Positions 17,779 to 26,022 are shown, numbered from the stretch's first letter. The stretch is 37,834 nucleotides of DNA from DASSBG01 sp965651365 (GCA_965651365.1 CBFGSA010000010.1:1-37834), one strand, 5' to 3'. Notes: generated from the letters alone by a model not told the origin. A program made the numbers and translations.

Positions 17779-19965
17779 TCAGTCCAGACCGCGATCCCTG
17801 AGCATGGCCTTGACGTTCGGGTCGCGACCACGGAAATTCCTGTACATCTTGGCCAGGTCTTCGGTATTGCCCCGCGACAGGATCATGCGGCGGAAGTAGT
17901 CGCCGTTCTTGCGCGTCAGGCCGCCGTGCTGCTCGAACCAGGAGTAGGCATCGTCATCCAGCATTTCGGTCCACAGGTAGGCGTAGTAGCCGGCCGAATA
18001 GCCATTGCTCCAGATGTGCTTGAAGTAGCTGGAGCGGTAGCGCGGCGGCACGTAGGACAGATCGGTGTGGTTGTCCTTGAGTGCCTTGGCCTCGAACTCG
18101 TCCACATTCTGCTCCGGTGCACTGGCCGGCAGGGTGTGCCAGCTCATGTCCAGCAGCGCGGCACCCAGCAGTTCGCCCAATGCGTAACCCTGGTTGAAGT
18201 TGCGCGACTTCTTGAGCCTGGCAACCAGCTCCGGCGGCATCGGCTCGCCGGTCTTGTAGTTGACCGCGTAGTGCTCGAACACCTTCGGGTAGCTGGCCCA
18301 GTGTTCGTTGAACTGGGACGGGAACTCGACCCAGTCACGCGCGGTATTGGTGCCGGACAGGGTCGGATACTGCTGGTCGGCGAAGAAGCCGTGCAGGGCG
18401 TGGCCGAACTCGTGGAACATCGTGGTTACGTCGTCCCAGCTGATCAAGGCGGGCTGGCCCGGTGCCGGCTCGGTGAAGTTGCACACGTTGTAGATCACCG
18501 GCTTGGTGCCCAGCAGCTTGGACTGACCAACCAGGTTGCTCATCCAGGCACCGCCACCCTTGTTGTCGCGCTTGAAGTAGTCGCCGTAGAACATGCCGAG
18601 CAGCTTGCCATCGGCATCGTGCACTTCAAACACGCGCACGCCCTTGTGCCACACCGGGATGTCCTTGCGCTCCTTGAAGGTCAGGCCATAGAGCTGGTTG
18701 GCGGCATAGAACACGCCGTCTTCCAGCACCTTGTTGAGCTCGAAGTATTGCTTGACCTGATTTTCGTCGATGTCGTACTTGGCCTTGCGCACCTTCTGCG
18801 CGTAGTACTCCCAGTCCCAGGGCTGGAGTTTGAAGTCCTTGCCATCAGCCTTGATGGCGGCCTCGAGCTCACCAGCTTCTTCGCGGGCCTTGTCGTTGGT
18901 CGGCTTGACCAGGTCGCGCACGAACTTGAACACCGCAGCGGGGGTCTTGGCCATCTGGTTGGAAAGCTTCCACGCCGCGTAGTTGTCATAGCCCAGCAGC
19001 TTGGCCTTTTCGGCACGCAGCTTGGCCAGCTTGGCAATGGACTTGCGGGTGTCGTTCTTGTCGCCTTTTTCGGTGCGCGTCCAGGAATGCTCGAACAACT
19101 CGTGGCGAACATCGCGACTGTTCAAGTCGGCCAGGGCCGGCTGCTGGGTGGTGTTCTGCAGCGGCAGCACCCACTTGCCGTCGAGGTCGCGCGACTTGGC
19201 GGCTTCGACTGCGGCGTCCAGCTCGCCTTGTGACAAGCCATCCAGCTTGCTCTTGTCGCTGACCACCAGCGCACCGGCCTTGGTCGCATCCAGCAGCTTG
19301 GTGTTGAACTGCGCCGAGAGCGTGGACATCTCCCTGTTGATGTCTTTCAATTTGGCCTTGTCGCTGTCGGACAGGTTGGCCCCATGGTGCACGAAGGTCT
19401 GGTATTGCCATTCCAGCAGGCGACGCGATTCGGGATCCAGGTTCAGGGAGTCGCGTTGGTCGTAGACCGCCTTGACCCGCTGGAACAGCTTGTCGTTGAG
19501 GTAGATCGCGTCGCTGTGGGCAGCCAGCTTGGGCGCCATGGCCTCCTGGATCTTCTGCAACTCGGGGTTGGTGTTGGCCGAGGTCAGAATGTCGAAGTCG
19601 TTTTCGACCCGGGCCAGCGTCTGGCCGGTCTTCTCCATCGCCACCAGGGTGTTCTGGAAGCTTGGCTTGTCCGGGCTGTTGGCGATCTTGCTGATCTCGT
19701 CGATCTGCTCGGCCATGCCCTGTTCAAAGGCGGGCGTGAAATCGGCGTCCTGGATCTTGTCGAACGGCGGTGCCTGCAGCAACAGATCGCTCTTCACCAG
19801 CAGCGGATTGTTCTTGTTTGCGCTTGCGGGTTGTGGGGCCGTGGCGGCAGGCGCCGGCGTGCTGGCGGGTTCGGCGGCAGCTTGCGTGGATGTTGAATTG
19901 TCCTGTTGCGAGCAGGCCGCCAGCATCAGCGCGCCGGCCAGGAGGGTAAGTCGGATTCGGGGCAT
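17779..19965 (-). CDS. dcp: M3-family peptidyl-dipeptidase (Dcp-like) lipoprotein
   Basis: This 728-aa zinc metallopeptidase of the thimet/Dcp family removes C-terminal dipeptides from peptides. The catalytic zinc motif is HEFGH (518-522), with the third ligand likely Glu547 in DWVEFPSQ. A C-terminal YxYLW stretch (GYYAYLWTEM) matches the family substrate-binding loop. The N-terminus is a lipoprotein signal, MPRIRLTLLAGALMLAAC, with the lipobox cysteine at residue 18 and a Thr/Ala/Pro-rich linker, so this version should be membrane-anchored and periplasmic, unlike cytosolic E. coli Dcp. The start is ATG 19965, with AGGACA about eight bases upstream. A longer frame to 20019 would add residues before the signal. 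It lies 37 bp downstream of the small protein gene on the same strand. Confidence 0.92.
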   Translation of the reverse strand: MPRIRLTLLAGALMLAACSQQDNSTSTQAAAEPASTPAPAATAPQPASANKNNPLLVKSDLLLQAPPFDKIQDADFTPAFEQGMAEQIDEISKIANSPDKPSFQNTLVAMEKTGQTLARVENDFDILTSANTNPELQKIQEAMAPKLAAHSDAIYLNDKLFQRVKAVYDQRDSLNLDPESRRLLEWQYQTFVHHGANLSDSDKAKLKDINREMSTLSAQFNTKLLDATKAGALVVSDKSKLDGLSQGELDAAVEAAKSRDLDGKWVLPLQNTTQQPALADLNSRDVRHELFEHSWTRTEKGDKNDTRKSIAKLAKLRAEKAKLLGYDNYAAWKLSNQMAKTPAAVFKFVRDLVKPTNDKAREEAGELEAAIKADGKDFKLQPWDWEYYAQKVRKAKYDIDENQVKQYFELNKVLEDGVFYAANQLYGLTFKERKDIPVWHKGVRVFEVHDADGKLLGMFYGDYFKRDNKGGGAWMSNLVGQSKLLGTKPVIYNVCNFTEPAPGQPALISWDDVTTMFHEFGHALHGFFADQQYPTLSGTNTARDWVEFPSQFNEHWASYPKVFEHYAVNYKTGEPMPPELVARLKKSRNFNQGYALGELLGAALLDMSWHTLPASAPEQNVDEFEAKALKDNHTDLSYVPPRYRSSYFKHIWSNGYSAGYYAYLWTEMLDDDAYSWFEQHGGLTRKNGDYFRRMILSRGNTEDLAKMYRNFRGRDPNVKAMLRDRGLD

Positions 19966-20002
19966 GAAGTGTGTCCTGTCTGGAGTGAATTTGAAAAGCG
20001 GA

Positions 20003-20353
20003 TCAGACCTTGCTGACATCGCGCAAGGTCCAGTGCGGACCGATCAGCAGGGTCAGACGATGCGCGACCACGCGGTGCGGCAGATTGGTGGTCACCACCA
20101 CGTCGGTGTGCAGGTCCGAGCCAGCGGCTTCGACTGTGGCATCGGGGTCGCTGGGCGAGAGCTCGTCGGGTACGGCGTCCGGGTCTTCCTGTTTGTCGCG
20201 CCAGCGGTTGAACAGATCGCGCTGACGCAGACCGCGCTGGAACTGTTCGGCAAAACTGGCCGGGCTGACCCCGGTAAACGCAAATTCGCGGTCCTCGCCT
20301 TCGGCCTGGCCGAGATTGTCGATGCGGATGTAAAAGCGCTCGGGTGCGCTCAT
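20003..20353 (-). CDS. Conserved hypothetical protein (116 aa)
   Basis: This small soluble acidic protein starts MSAPERFYIRIDNLG from ATG 20353, with AAGGAG six bases upstream. No signal peptide or membrane helix is present. The middle is charged and Asp/Pro-rich (KQEDPDAVPDELSPSDPDA), and the C-terminus is strand-like (HRVVAHRLTLLIGPHWTLRDV). It is read together with the downstream peptidase gene (37-bp gap) and may share its transcript. I do not recognise the family, and I infer no function. Confidence 0.75.
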   Translation of the reverse strand: MSAPERFYIRIDNLGQAEGEDREFAFTGVSPASFAEQFQRGLRQRDLFNRWRDKQEDPDAVPDELSPSDPDATVEAAGSDLHTDVVVTTNLPHRVVAHRLTLLIGPHWTLRDVSKV

Positions 20354-20424
20354 GGATGCTCCTTGGGGTTTCCTGCGGACTGTCTAAGATACCGCCACAG
20401 GGTCGCTGCTGTCAGCCATCACGC

Positions 20425-21123
20425 TCAGGCATGGTTGTGGTCGCCGATCAAAAGATCTGCCGCGGCTGTGAGCTTCGTGGCCGCCGAAGCGGGATCCAGA
20501 CCGTGTGGCAACACCCCCAGACAGGGTGCCGACAGCCGCCTGTTGAGGGTGTCGATATTGGCTTCGGCCATGGCCATGTCCGGATCGATGCGGTTGCCGA
20601 TCCAGCCCAGCAAGGGCCGGCCGTCGGCCTCGATCGCACGGGCGCTGAGCAGGGCGTGGTTGAGGCAGCCGAGCTTCAGGCCGACCACCAGGATCACGGG
20701 CAGGTCCAGCAACTGGACCATGTCGGCGGTGGTGTGCTGCGCGTCCAGCGGAACCAGCCAGCCGCCAATGCCTTCGACCACCACGCACTGGTGTCTGTTC
20801 AGCAGGTGGCGGTGGGCGCGCTGGATGAGGTCCAGATCAATCGCCTGCCCGTCTTCCGCGGCGGCCAGGTGCGGTGATACCGGTGCCGACAGGGCGACCG
20901 GATTGATCTCCGCGTACTGCGGCTGGCCGCTGCTGGCGGCCTGCAGCGCCAGTGCATCGGCATTGCGTGGGCCATCGGGCGTCGGCTCGCAGCCGCTGGC
21001 CACCGGCTTCATGCCACAGGCATCCATGCCGCGGGCGCGTAGCGCGTGCAAAAGCGCCACGCTGGCGTGTGTCTTGCCGATTTCGGTATCGGTACCGGCA
21101 ATGAAGATGCTGGCATATCTCAT
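20425..21123 (-). CDS. bioD: ATP-dependent dethiobiotin synthetase
   Basis: This 232-aa cytosolic enzyme closes the ureido ring of 7,8-diaminopelargonate with CO2 and ATP, the penultimate step of biotin synthesis. The P-loop is GTDTEIGKT (residues 10-18; the common form is GTDTxVGKT). The conserved MKPVASG lies near residue 39, and VVEGIGGWLVP corresponds to the family VVEGAGG motif. The rest fits the BioD fold (LGCLNHALLS; GWIGNRID). No other bio gene is in the window, so it is separated from the usual cluster. Its ATG overlaps the stop of the upstream TMEM175-like gene by four bases (ATGA, 21120-21123), which indicates translational coupling with a functionally unrelated partner. Confidence 0.93.
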   Translation of the reverse strand: MRYASIFIAGTDTEIGKTHASVALLHALRARGMDACGMKPVASGCEPTPDGPRNADALALQAASSGQPQYAEINPVALSAPVSPHLAAAEDGQAIDLDLIQRAHRHLLNRHQCVVVEGIGGWLVPLDAQHTTADMVQLLDLPVILVVGLKLGCLNHALLSARAIEADGRPLLGWIGNRIDPDMAMAEANIDTLNRRLSAPCLGVLPHGLDPASAATKLTAAADLLIGDHNHA

Positions 21124-21815
21124 GGTGCGGCCTGTGCTTGCAGCCGCCGCCGATAGCGATTGAGCAGCGGACCCATGAAAGACAGCAGCGCGTAGGTCAT
21201 TCCGGCGGCAGCAATCATCCATCCCGAACTCTTTTCCGGCGTCAATGCGGCGATCGTGGCCGATACCAGACCGACGACAGCTGTAAAGCCCCAGCTCAGT
21301 GCGGTGACACGACCTTCGATTTGATGCTCGGGACTCAGGTTTCGGGCGACCTTGGTGCCGTGCCGGTACAACCAAGTCAGCGTACCGGCCATGCAGGCAT
21401 AGGTCATTCCGTAGATGATGAACAGTACCTTGAGATCGCCCACACCGCTGACGGTGAAATCCATGGGCAGCAAGCCGCCGCTGATGAAGTGGAAGAAGCT
21501 GGCGAAGACCATGTGCAGCGGATAGACGAAGATCAGGGCGAAAAACACCAGCAGCAGCGACAACTGCAGGCTGCGCACGTCGCACAGGCCGACATCGTCG
21601 CGCCAGCGCACATGTCCGTACCAGAACAGCGCCAGCTGTCCGAACGCGGCGGCAAAGGCCGTCACGCCACCGAGTGCGTCGATCAAGGAAGGAATGTCGT
21701 GCGGAATGGTCGCGCCATTGATGACCAGCAAGGTCACCACGAAGGAGAAGGCGCCATCGACGAAGTTGTCGATGCGCTCACCTTCGAACAATCCACGATG
21801 GCCTGGCTTGCTCAC
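21120..21815 (-). CDS. TMEM175/DUF1211-like integral membrane protein
   Basis: This is a membrane protein of about 231 aa with roughly six predicted helices. The first helix carries RIDNFVDGAFSFVVTLLVIN, which resembles the (F)SDGVFAI-TLLV signature of bacterial TMEM175 potassium-selective channels. Here the usual FSDG is FVDG, so it is a divergent member and ion selectivity is uncertain. The start is ambiguous. GTG 21815 has AGGATC about eight bases upstream and is preferred. ATG 21845 and ATG 21875 are in frame but lack a good ribosome site, and the latter would overlap the divergent msrC start in a CATG. It is coupled to bioD by an ATGA overlap. Confidence 0.75.
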   Translation of the reverse strand: MSKPGHRGLFEGERIDNFVDGAFSFVVTLLVINGATIPHDIPSLIDALGGVTAFAAAFGQLALFWYGHVRWRDDVGLCDVRSLQLSLLLVFFALIFVYPLHMVFASFFHFISGGLLPMDFTVSGVGDLKVLFIIYGMTYACMAGTLTWLYRHGTKVARNLSPEHQIEGRVTALSWGFTAVVGLVSATIAALTPEKSSGWMIAAAGMTYALLSFMGPLLNRYRRRLQAQAAP

Positions 21816-21818
21816 TGC

Positions 21819-21848
21819 TTCGATCCTGCTGCGCGTTCGGCGCATAAT
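21819..21848 (+). promoter_or_regulatory. Possible promoter for msrC
   Basis: CATAAT at 21843-21848 could be a -10 element about 26 bases before ATG 21874. A poor -35 match (TTCGAT, 21819-21824) sits 18 bases upstream. It is a weak call based on spacing in the short divergent gap. Confidence 0.3.
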
Positions 21849-21873
21849 AAGGGTTTTGCGAGCAGGACGAAGC

Positions 21874-22362
21874 ATGTTTCACGCAACACGACTGAGCGAT
21901 GACAAGATGACGGCTTATCGTGAGTTGGTCCAGCAGGCGCGCGGCCTGATGCATGGCGAGCCGGACCGGATTGCCAATGCGGCCAATTTTTCCGCGCTGG
22001 TGTTCAATGTGCTGCCCGACATCAACTGGGCCGGATTCTATTTCTTCGACGGCGCCGAGCTGGTGGTCGGTCCGTTCCAGGGCCAGCCGGCCTGCATTCG
22101 CATTGCTCTGGGCAAGGGCGTGTGCGGGGTGGCCGCAAAAACGGGCGAGGCGCAGCTTGTACACGATGTCAACGCTTTCCCCGGCCACATTTTCTGCGAC
22201 GCCGCCTCACGTTCGGAAGTCGTCGTGCCGCTGCAGCATGCCGATGGCAGCCTGCTCGGAGTGTGGGATGTCGACAGCCCCACGGTCGGGCGCTTCGATG
22301 CGGAAGACCTGGCCGGCATGCAGCTTCTATGCAAGGAGTTCATGGCGGCGGTCGAGGCTTGA
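21874..22362 (+). CDS. msrC: Free methionine-(R)-sulfoxide reductase (GAF domain)
   Basis: This 162-aa single GAF-domain enzyme reduces free L-methionine-(R)-sulfoxide in the cytosol with thioredoxin as donor. Cys74, Cys84 and Cys108 (ACIRI, GVCG, IFCDA) have spacings of 10 and 24, identical to Cys84/94/118 of the E. coli enzyme, so the resolving and catalytic cysteines are all present. INWAGFYFF, GPFQGQPAC and SEVVVPL are family landmarks. The start is ATG 21874, with AGGACGA about seven bases upstream. It is divergent from the TMEM175-like gene across a gap of roughly 58 bp and convergent with the EF-G paralogue. Confidence 0.93.
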   Translation: MFHATRLSDDKMTAYRELVQQARGLMHGEPDRIANAANFSALVFNVLPDINWAGFYFFDGAELVVGPFQGQPACIRIALGKGVCGVAAKTGEAQLVHDVNAFPGHIFCDAASRSEVVVPLQHADGSLLGVWDVDSPTVGRFDAEDLAGMQLLCKEFMAAVEA

Positions 22363-22387
22363 GCTATTTGGCGTCCTGATTGCGGGG

Positions 22388-22406
22388 CTCGGACCCGGGA
22401 CCCGGC
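22388..22406 (+). repeat. CGGGACCCGG-type repeat unit
   Basis: This short unit (CTCGGACCCGGGACCCGG) resembles the tamA-tamB array units and is located just after msrC. Confidence 0.5.
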
Positions 22407-22411
22407 AAGTC

Positions 22412-22547
22412 TCGTCATCCTGGGGCCGGCCGCAGGCCGGAACCCGGGATCCATTTTGGATGATTCAGCGTGCCGGTGCAGCCTGAACTTGCCGAGAACT
22501 CAAAATGGATCCAGGGCTCCTCGCGATGCTCGGCTCCAGGGTGACGA
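22412..22547. repeat. Inverted pair of GTCATCCTG-family repeats, copies 5 and 6
   Basis: The left unit 22412-22458 and the right unit 22501-22547 are 47 bp each and align as near reverse complements: TCGTCATCCTGGGGCC to GGGATCCATTTTG against CAAAATGGATCCAGGG to GGGTGACGA. The spacer is 42 bp. The pair lies between the convergent msrC and EF-G paralogue genes, where a large hairpin could terminate both transcripts. I see no gene in this gap (22363-22590). Confidence 0.8.
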
Positions 22548-22590
22548 AAGTCTTCGGAACCTGCGAGTGCATCACCCCTCGACCCAAACT

Positions 22591-24639
22591 TCAATCATTG
22601 TCGGTACGCGGCTTCCAGTCGCCCACCAGTTCCTTCTGAACCTGTGCCGGTACCGGCTCGTAGTGGCTCAGTTCCATCGAGTAACGGCCTTCGCCGCCGG
22701 TCATGGCCTTCAGTTCGGTGGCGTAGCCGTTCAGCTCGGCCAGCGGTACCTGGGCCTTGATCACCAGCCGGCCGCCGCGCAGGGTGTCGGTGCCCATGAT
22801 GCGGGCGCGCTTGGACGCCAGACCACCGGTGACATCGCCGACATGCGCTTCGGGAAGGCCGACATCGACATTGACGATCGGTTCCAGCACCTGCGGTTTG
22901 GCTTTGGCCACGGCGTCGAGAAAGGCTTTCTTGCCGGCGCTGACGAAGGCCACTTCCTTGGAATCGACCGGATGGTGCTTGCCGTCGTAGACGATGACCC
23001 GCACGTCCTGTATCGGGTAGCCCGCGATCGCGCCATCGGCCATGGCCTGCTGCACGCCTTTCTCCACCGCGGGCAGAAACTGGTAGGGGATGGTGCCGCC
23101 CTTCACTTCGTCGACAAACTCGAAGCCGGCGCCGCGCTCCAGCGGCTCGATGCGCAGGAACACCTCGCCGAACTGGCCGGCGCCGCCGGTCTGCTTCTTG
23201 TGCCGGTGGTGACCTTCGGCCTTGCCGCCGATGGTTTCGCGGTAGGCAATGCGCGGCGGTGCCGTGTTGACCTCGACGTTGTAGCGCTGCTGCATGCGCT
23301 CCAGCATCACCTTCAGATGCAGGTCGCCGAGGCCGTAGATTACCGTTTCGTTGAGCTCCTTGTGGTGCTCGATGCGGAAACAGGGGTCCTCTTCGGACAG
23401 GCGGGCCAGGGCTTGCGCCAGCTTCTGCTCCTGACCCTTGTGCTTCGGTGTCACGGCCAGACCGAACATTGGCTGCGGGAAGGGCAGCGGTGCCAGGTGG
23501 ATCTGGTCCTCGTCGTGCGAGTCGTGCAACACGGCGTCGAAGTGGATGTCGTCGACCTTGGCCACGGCAACGATGTCGCCAGGGATGGCGGCGTCGATTT
23601 CCTCGTGCTCCTTGCCCAGCAGCCGGAACAGGTGGCCGACCTTGAAGGGCTTGCGCCCATCGTCGATGAACAACTGGCTGTCCCTGCGTACCGTGCCCTG
23701 GTAGATACGGAAAATGCCCAGCTTGCCCACAAAAGGATCGTTGACGATGCTGAACACGTCGGCAATCACGTGCTTGTCCGGGTCGGGTTCGGCGGTGATC
23801 GCACGGGCCTTGTCGCTTTCGCCCTTGACGAAGGGCGGGGGGTTGCCCTCGGCCGGATTGGGCAGCAGGCGGGTGACGATGTCCAGCCATTCCCTGACGC
23901 CGGTCCCGGTGCGGGCGCTGACGAAGCAGATCGGCACCAGATGACCCTCGCGCAGGCATTGCTCGAAGGCGTCGTGCAGTTCCTTGCCCTTGAGTGCCTG
24001 TTCGCCGTCCTCCAGGTAGCGGCCCATGATTTTCTCGTTGACCTCGACCACCTGGTCGATGATCTGCTGGTGCCATTCGGCAACCGACGCGAAGTCGGCC
24101 TCGCCGTCGGGTGAAAAAAAGCAGTCCACGACCTTGCCGGCGTCATCGGCGGGCAGGTTCAGCGGCAGGCATTCGTTGCCGAATTCGCTGCGCAGCTCCT
24201 CGAGCAGTGCCCCCAGATCGATGTTCTCGGCATCGATGTGATTGACCACCAGCATCCGCGCCAGGCCGCGCTGGGCGGCGTAGTCCATCAGGCGGCGCGT
24301 GCCGTGTTCGATGCCGCTGGCGGCATTGATGACGATGGCGCAGGTTTCCACGGCCGCCAGCGCCGACAGGGCGGGCCCGCGAAAGTCGGCGTAGCCGGGG
24401 GTGTCGATGATATGCAGTCGCTTGTCCGCGTATTCGAAGGTGGCGATGGCGGTATCGATTGAATGCCCGTGTTCCTTTTCCAGCGGATCGAAATCGGACA
24501 GGGTGCTGCCGCGCTCGATCGAGCCGGCACTGCCGATGACGCCGGCCGCGGCGAGCGTGGCTTCCAGCAGGCTGGTCTTGCCGCTGCCGGCGTGGCCGGT
24601 CAGGGTGATGTTGCGGATGGATTCCGTGCTGATGGACAC
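22591..24639 (-). CDS. fusA2: EF-G paralogue (FusA2-type translational GTPase)
   Basis: This 682-aa translational GTPase has the EF-G domain order. G1 is GHAGSGKT (residues 15-22) in place of the AHIDAGKTT of canonical EF-G. The switch I threonine motif RGITI is replaced by GHSIDTA. G3 is DTPGYADF, G4 is NHID, and G5 lies in VSARTG. EF-G domains II-V follow (FVGKLGIFRIYQG; GLGDLHLKVMLERM; HKKQTGGAGQFGEVFLRIEP; RIMGTDTLRGG). These deviations mark the FusA2-like branch, whose role is not settled and whose members are generally not the main elongation factor. The start is GTG 24639, eight bases after AGGAGG, a very strong ribosome site. An upstream in-frame ATG at 24753 would add 38 residues with no family match. 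Confidence 0.9.
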   Translation of the reverse strand: MSISTESIRNITLTGHAGSGKTSLLEATLAAAGVIGSAGSIERGSTLSDFDPLEKEHGHSIDTAIATFEYADKRLHIIDTPGYADFRGPALSALAAVETCAIVINAASGIEHGTRRLMDYAAQRGLARMLVVNHIDAENIDLGALLEELRSEFGNECLPLNLPADDAGKVVDCFFSPDGEADFASVAEWHQQIIDQVVEVNEKIMGRYLEDGEQALKGKELHDAFEQCLREGHLVPICFVSARTGTGVREWLDIVTRLLPNPAEGNPPPFVKGESDKARAITAEPDPDKHVIADVFSIVNDPFVGKLGIFRIYQGTVRRDSQLFIDDGRKPFKVGHLFRLLGKEHEEIDAAIPGDIVAVAKVDDIHFDAVLHDSHDEDQIHLAPLPFPQPMFGLAVTPKHKGQEQKLAQALARLSEEDPCFRIEHHKELNETVIYGLGDLHLKVMLERMQQRYNVEVNTAPPRIAYRETIGGKAEGHHRHKKQTGGAGQFGEVFLRIEPLERGAGFEFVDEVKGGTIPYQFLPAVEKGVQQAMADGAIAGYPIQDVRVIVYDGKHHPVDSKEVAFVSAGKKAFLDAVAKAKPQVLEPIVNVDVGLPEAHVGDVTGGLASKRARIMGTDTLRGGRLVIKAQVPLAELNGYATELKAMTGGEGRYSMELSHYEPVPAQVQKELVGDWKPRTDND

Positions 24640-24782
24640 GCTGTGATCCTCCTCTGGCTGGGCTGCATCGCGGGCCGCAAGGCGAATCACCGTCTCGACA
24701 TTGGCCCGGGATACAGGCAAACGGGCTGTCAGGTTTATCGCCTGCCGTGCCACAGGTCAAGTGCGGCCTGCATCCCGGTCTG

Positions 24783-24811
24783 CCATTCGATTCCCGATTC
24801 TCGACTCCCGT
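24783..24811 (-). repeat. CGATTCCCGA/CGACTCCCG repeat units
   Basis: CATTCGATTCCCGATTC and TCGACTCCCG are loose copies of the tamA-tamB array unit. They lie in the 291-bp divergent gap between the EF-G paralogue and the TonB-like gene. Confidence 0.5.
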
Positions 24812-24930
24812 TGTGCTCGGCGCAAACAAGGTTAACGGGAGTTTAGCCGCGCCCGATTACCATGCCTGCGCGCAAATCTTGGAAGCGTGCTGGCGTGTGC
24901 GAGCGCGTTGCAGCAGGCAGAGGACATTCG

Positions 24931-25854
24931 ATGCATCTACTCGGTGCGGCATCCACGCCGATACCTGGCACACATCGCTGGAGCCCGGCGCCACGCTGGC
25001 GCAAGCGGCCCGGTGCGCGCGGGCTGGACCCGGACCAGCGCGCCTACCTGCACGATGTGCGCTGGCGCCAAGTGCCGGTGTCGCGCAGGGAAGTTGCCGT
25101 GGTGCTGGCTGCGACGTTGTTGTTGCATGTGCTGGCGATGCTGGGCGCAAGCTACAACATGCGCGTGCGCCCCGTGACCCCGCAACCACAGGCCCAGCGG
25201 CATGTGATCCGGGTGGAACTGCTCGAACGCAGCCCGCCTGCCGCGCCCTCGCCACCGCCGCCCCAGGTGCTGCCGGACATGCAGGTGCATGCGCCGCAAG
25301 CTCGCGCGCCGAAGCCCCGCACCACGCCTGAGGCGGTCGCGCCGCCGCCTCCGCCGGTCAGGGAAAAGGCAAATCCGCAGGCCGCTGCCGCCGAATTGTT
25401 CAATCACCAGGGCGAGGTCATCTTGCCGGCAGGAGCTGCCAGTGCCGGCACCGCTGTTCCCGATTATCAGGCCGGCATTCTGCACTCCGACAGCAGGCCG
25501 AATGAGCCGCAAAGCCCGATTGCCTACAAGCCCACGCGCTTCGAAAAGGACTGGGCGCCGGCCAATGAAAACGTGTTGCAGAAAGCCGTGCGCAAGACCC
25601 TGATTGAAGGCACCGTGATGAAACTGCCTGGTGGTGTCCGGATCAAGTGCGCTGTGTCACCCCTTGCGCTGGCTGGGGGTTGCGGTTTGGCTGGGCCGGA
25701 GCAACTTTCCGCACCGCTGCATGTCGAGTTCAAGCGCAACAACCTGCCCTCGGCCACACCCTTGATCAAGCCATCCGAAGCCACCAGCAGCGCCGGTCCC
25801 GCCAAGACGGCCAGTGTTGCGCCGACGCCGGCCGCATCCGCGCCGCGTCCCTGA
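24931..25854 (+). CDS. TonB-like, single-pass proline-rich periplasmic protein
   Basis: This 307-aa protein has a short basic cytosolic N-terminus, one membrane helix near residues 55-75 (VAVVLAATLLLHVLAMLGA), and a periplasmic Pro/Ala-rich stretch (PPAAPSPPPPQVLP; PPPPPVREKANPQ). It ends in a compact region with two cysteines (KCAVSPLALAGGCGL) and a Pro/Ala/Ser tail. The topology resembles TonB or its relatives, but no TonB C-terminal signature (YP) is visible and no exbB/exbD genes are nearby, so energy transduction is not claimed. The start chosen is ATG 24931, with AGAGGACA about seven bases upstream. ATG 24862 is in frame but has no ribosome site. Upstream is the divergent EF-G paralogue. 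Confidence 0.78.
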   Translation: MHLLGAASTPIPGTHRWSPAPRWRKRPGARGLDPDQRAYLHDVRWRQVPVSRREVAVVLAATLLLHVLAMLGASYNMRVRPVTPQPQAQRHVIRVELLERSPPAAPSPPPPQVLPDMQVHAPQARAPKPRTTPEAVAPPPPPVREKANPQAAAAELFNHQGEVILPAGAASAGTAVPDYQAGILHSDSRPNEPQSPIAYKPTRFEKDWAPANENVLQKAVRKTLIEGTVMKLPGGVRIKCAVSPLALAGGCGLAGPEQLSAPLHVEFKRNNLPSATPLIKPSEATSSAGPAKTASVAPTPAASAPRP

Positions 25855-25999
25855 GATGCCAGGATGCGAGTGATCCCATTGCCCATCGCACAGGATACCC
25901 GAGCAAGTGGGTACAGCAGCATTTGACACTGGCAGACAAGTTCGGGAAGTCCGGAAATACACCGCTCACCACCCACGTTCCCCATTCACCGTTGCCAAT

Positions 26000-26022
26000 T
26001 CGCGCGCATGGCGCGCCCCTAC
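26000..26022 (-). repeat. GTAGGRGCGCG...CGCGCGA palindromic repeat, copy 2
   Basis: This is the reverse-complement copy of the element at 11269-11291. On the minus strand it reads GTAGGGGCGCG, then a CCATG centre and a CGCGCGA arm. Its TAG is the stop codon of the molybdenum hydroxylase large subunit (26019-26021). Weak C-rich GGGAGT-type units lie just before it (25966-25998). Confidence 0.72.

Noticed and set aside
22456..24114. Plus-strand open frame of 552 codons
   Set aside because: It is antisense to the EF-G paralogue and has no recognisable domain.
24931..25854. Calling this gene tonB
   Set aside because: There is no C-terminal TonB signature and no exbB/exbD nearby; only the anchor and proline-rich spacer match.
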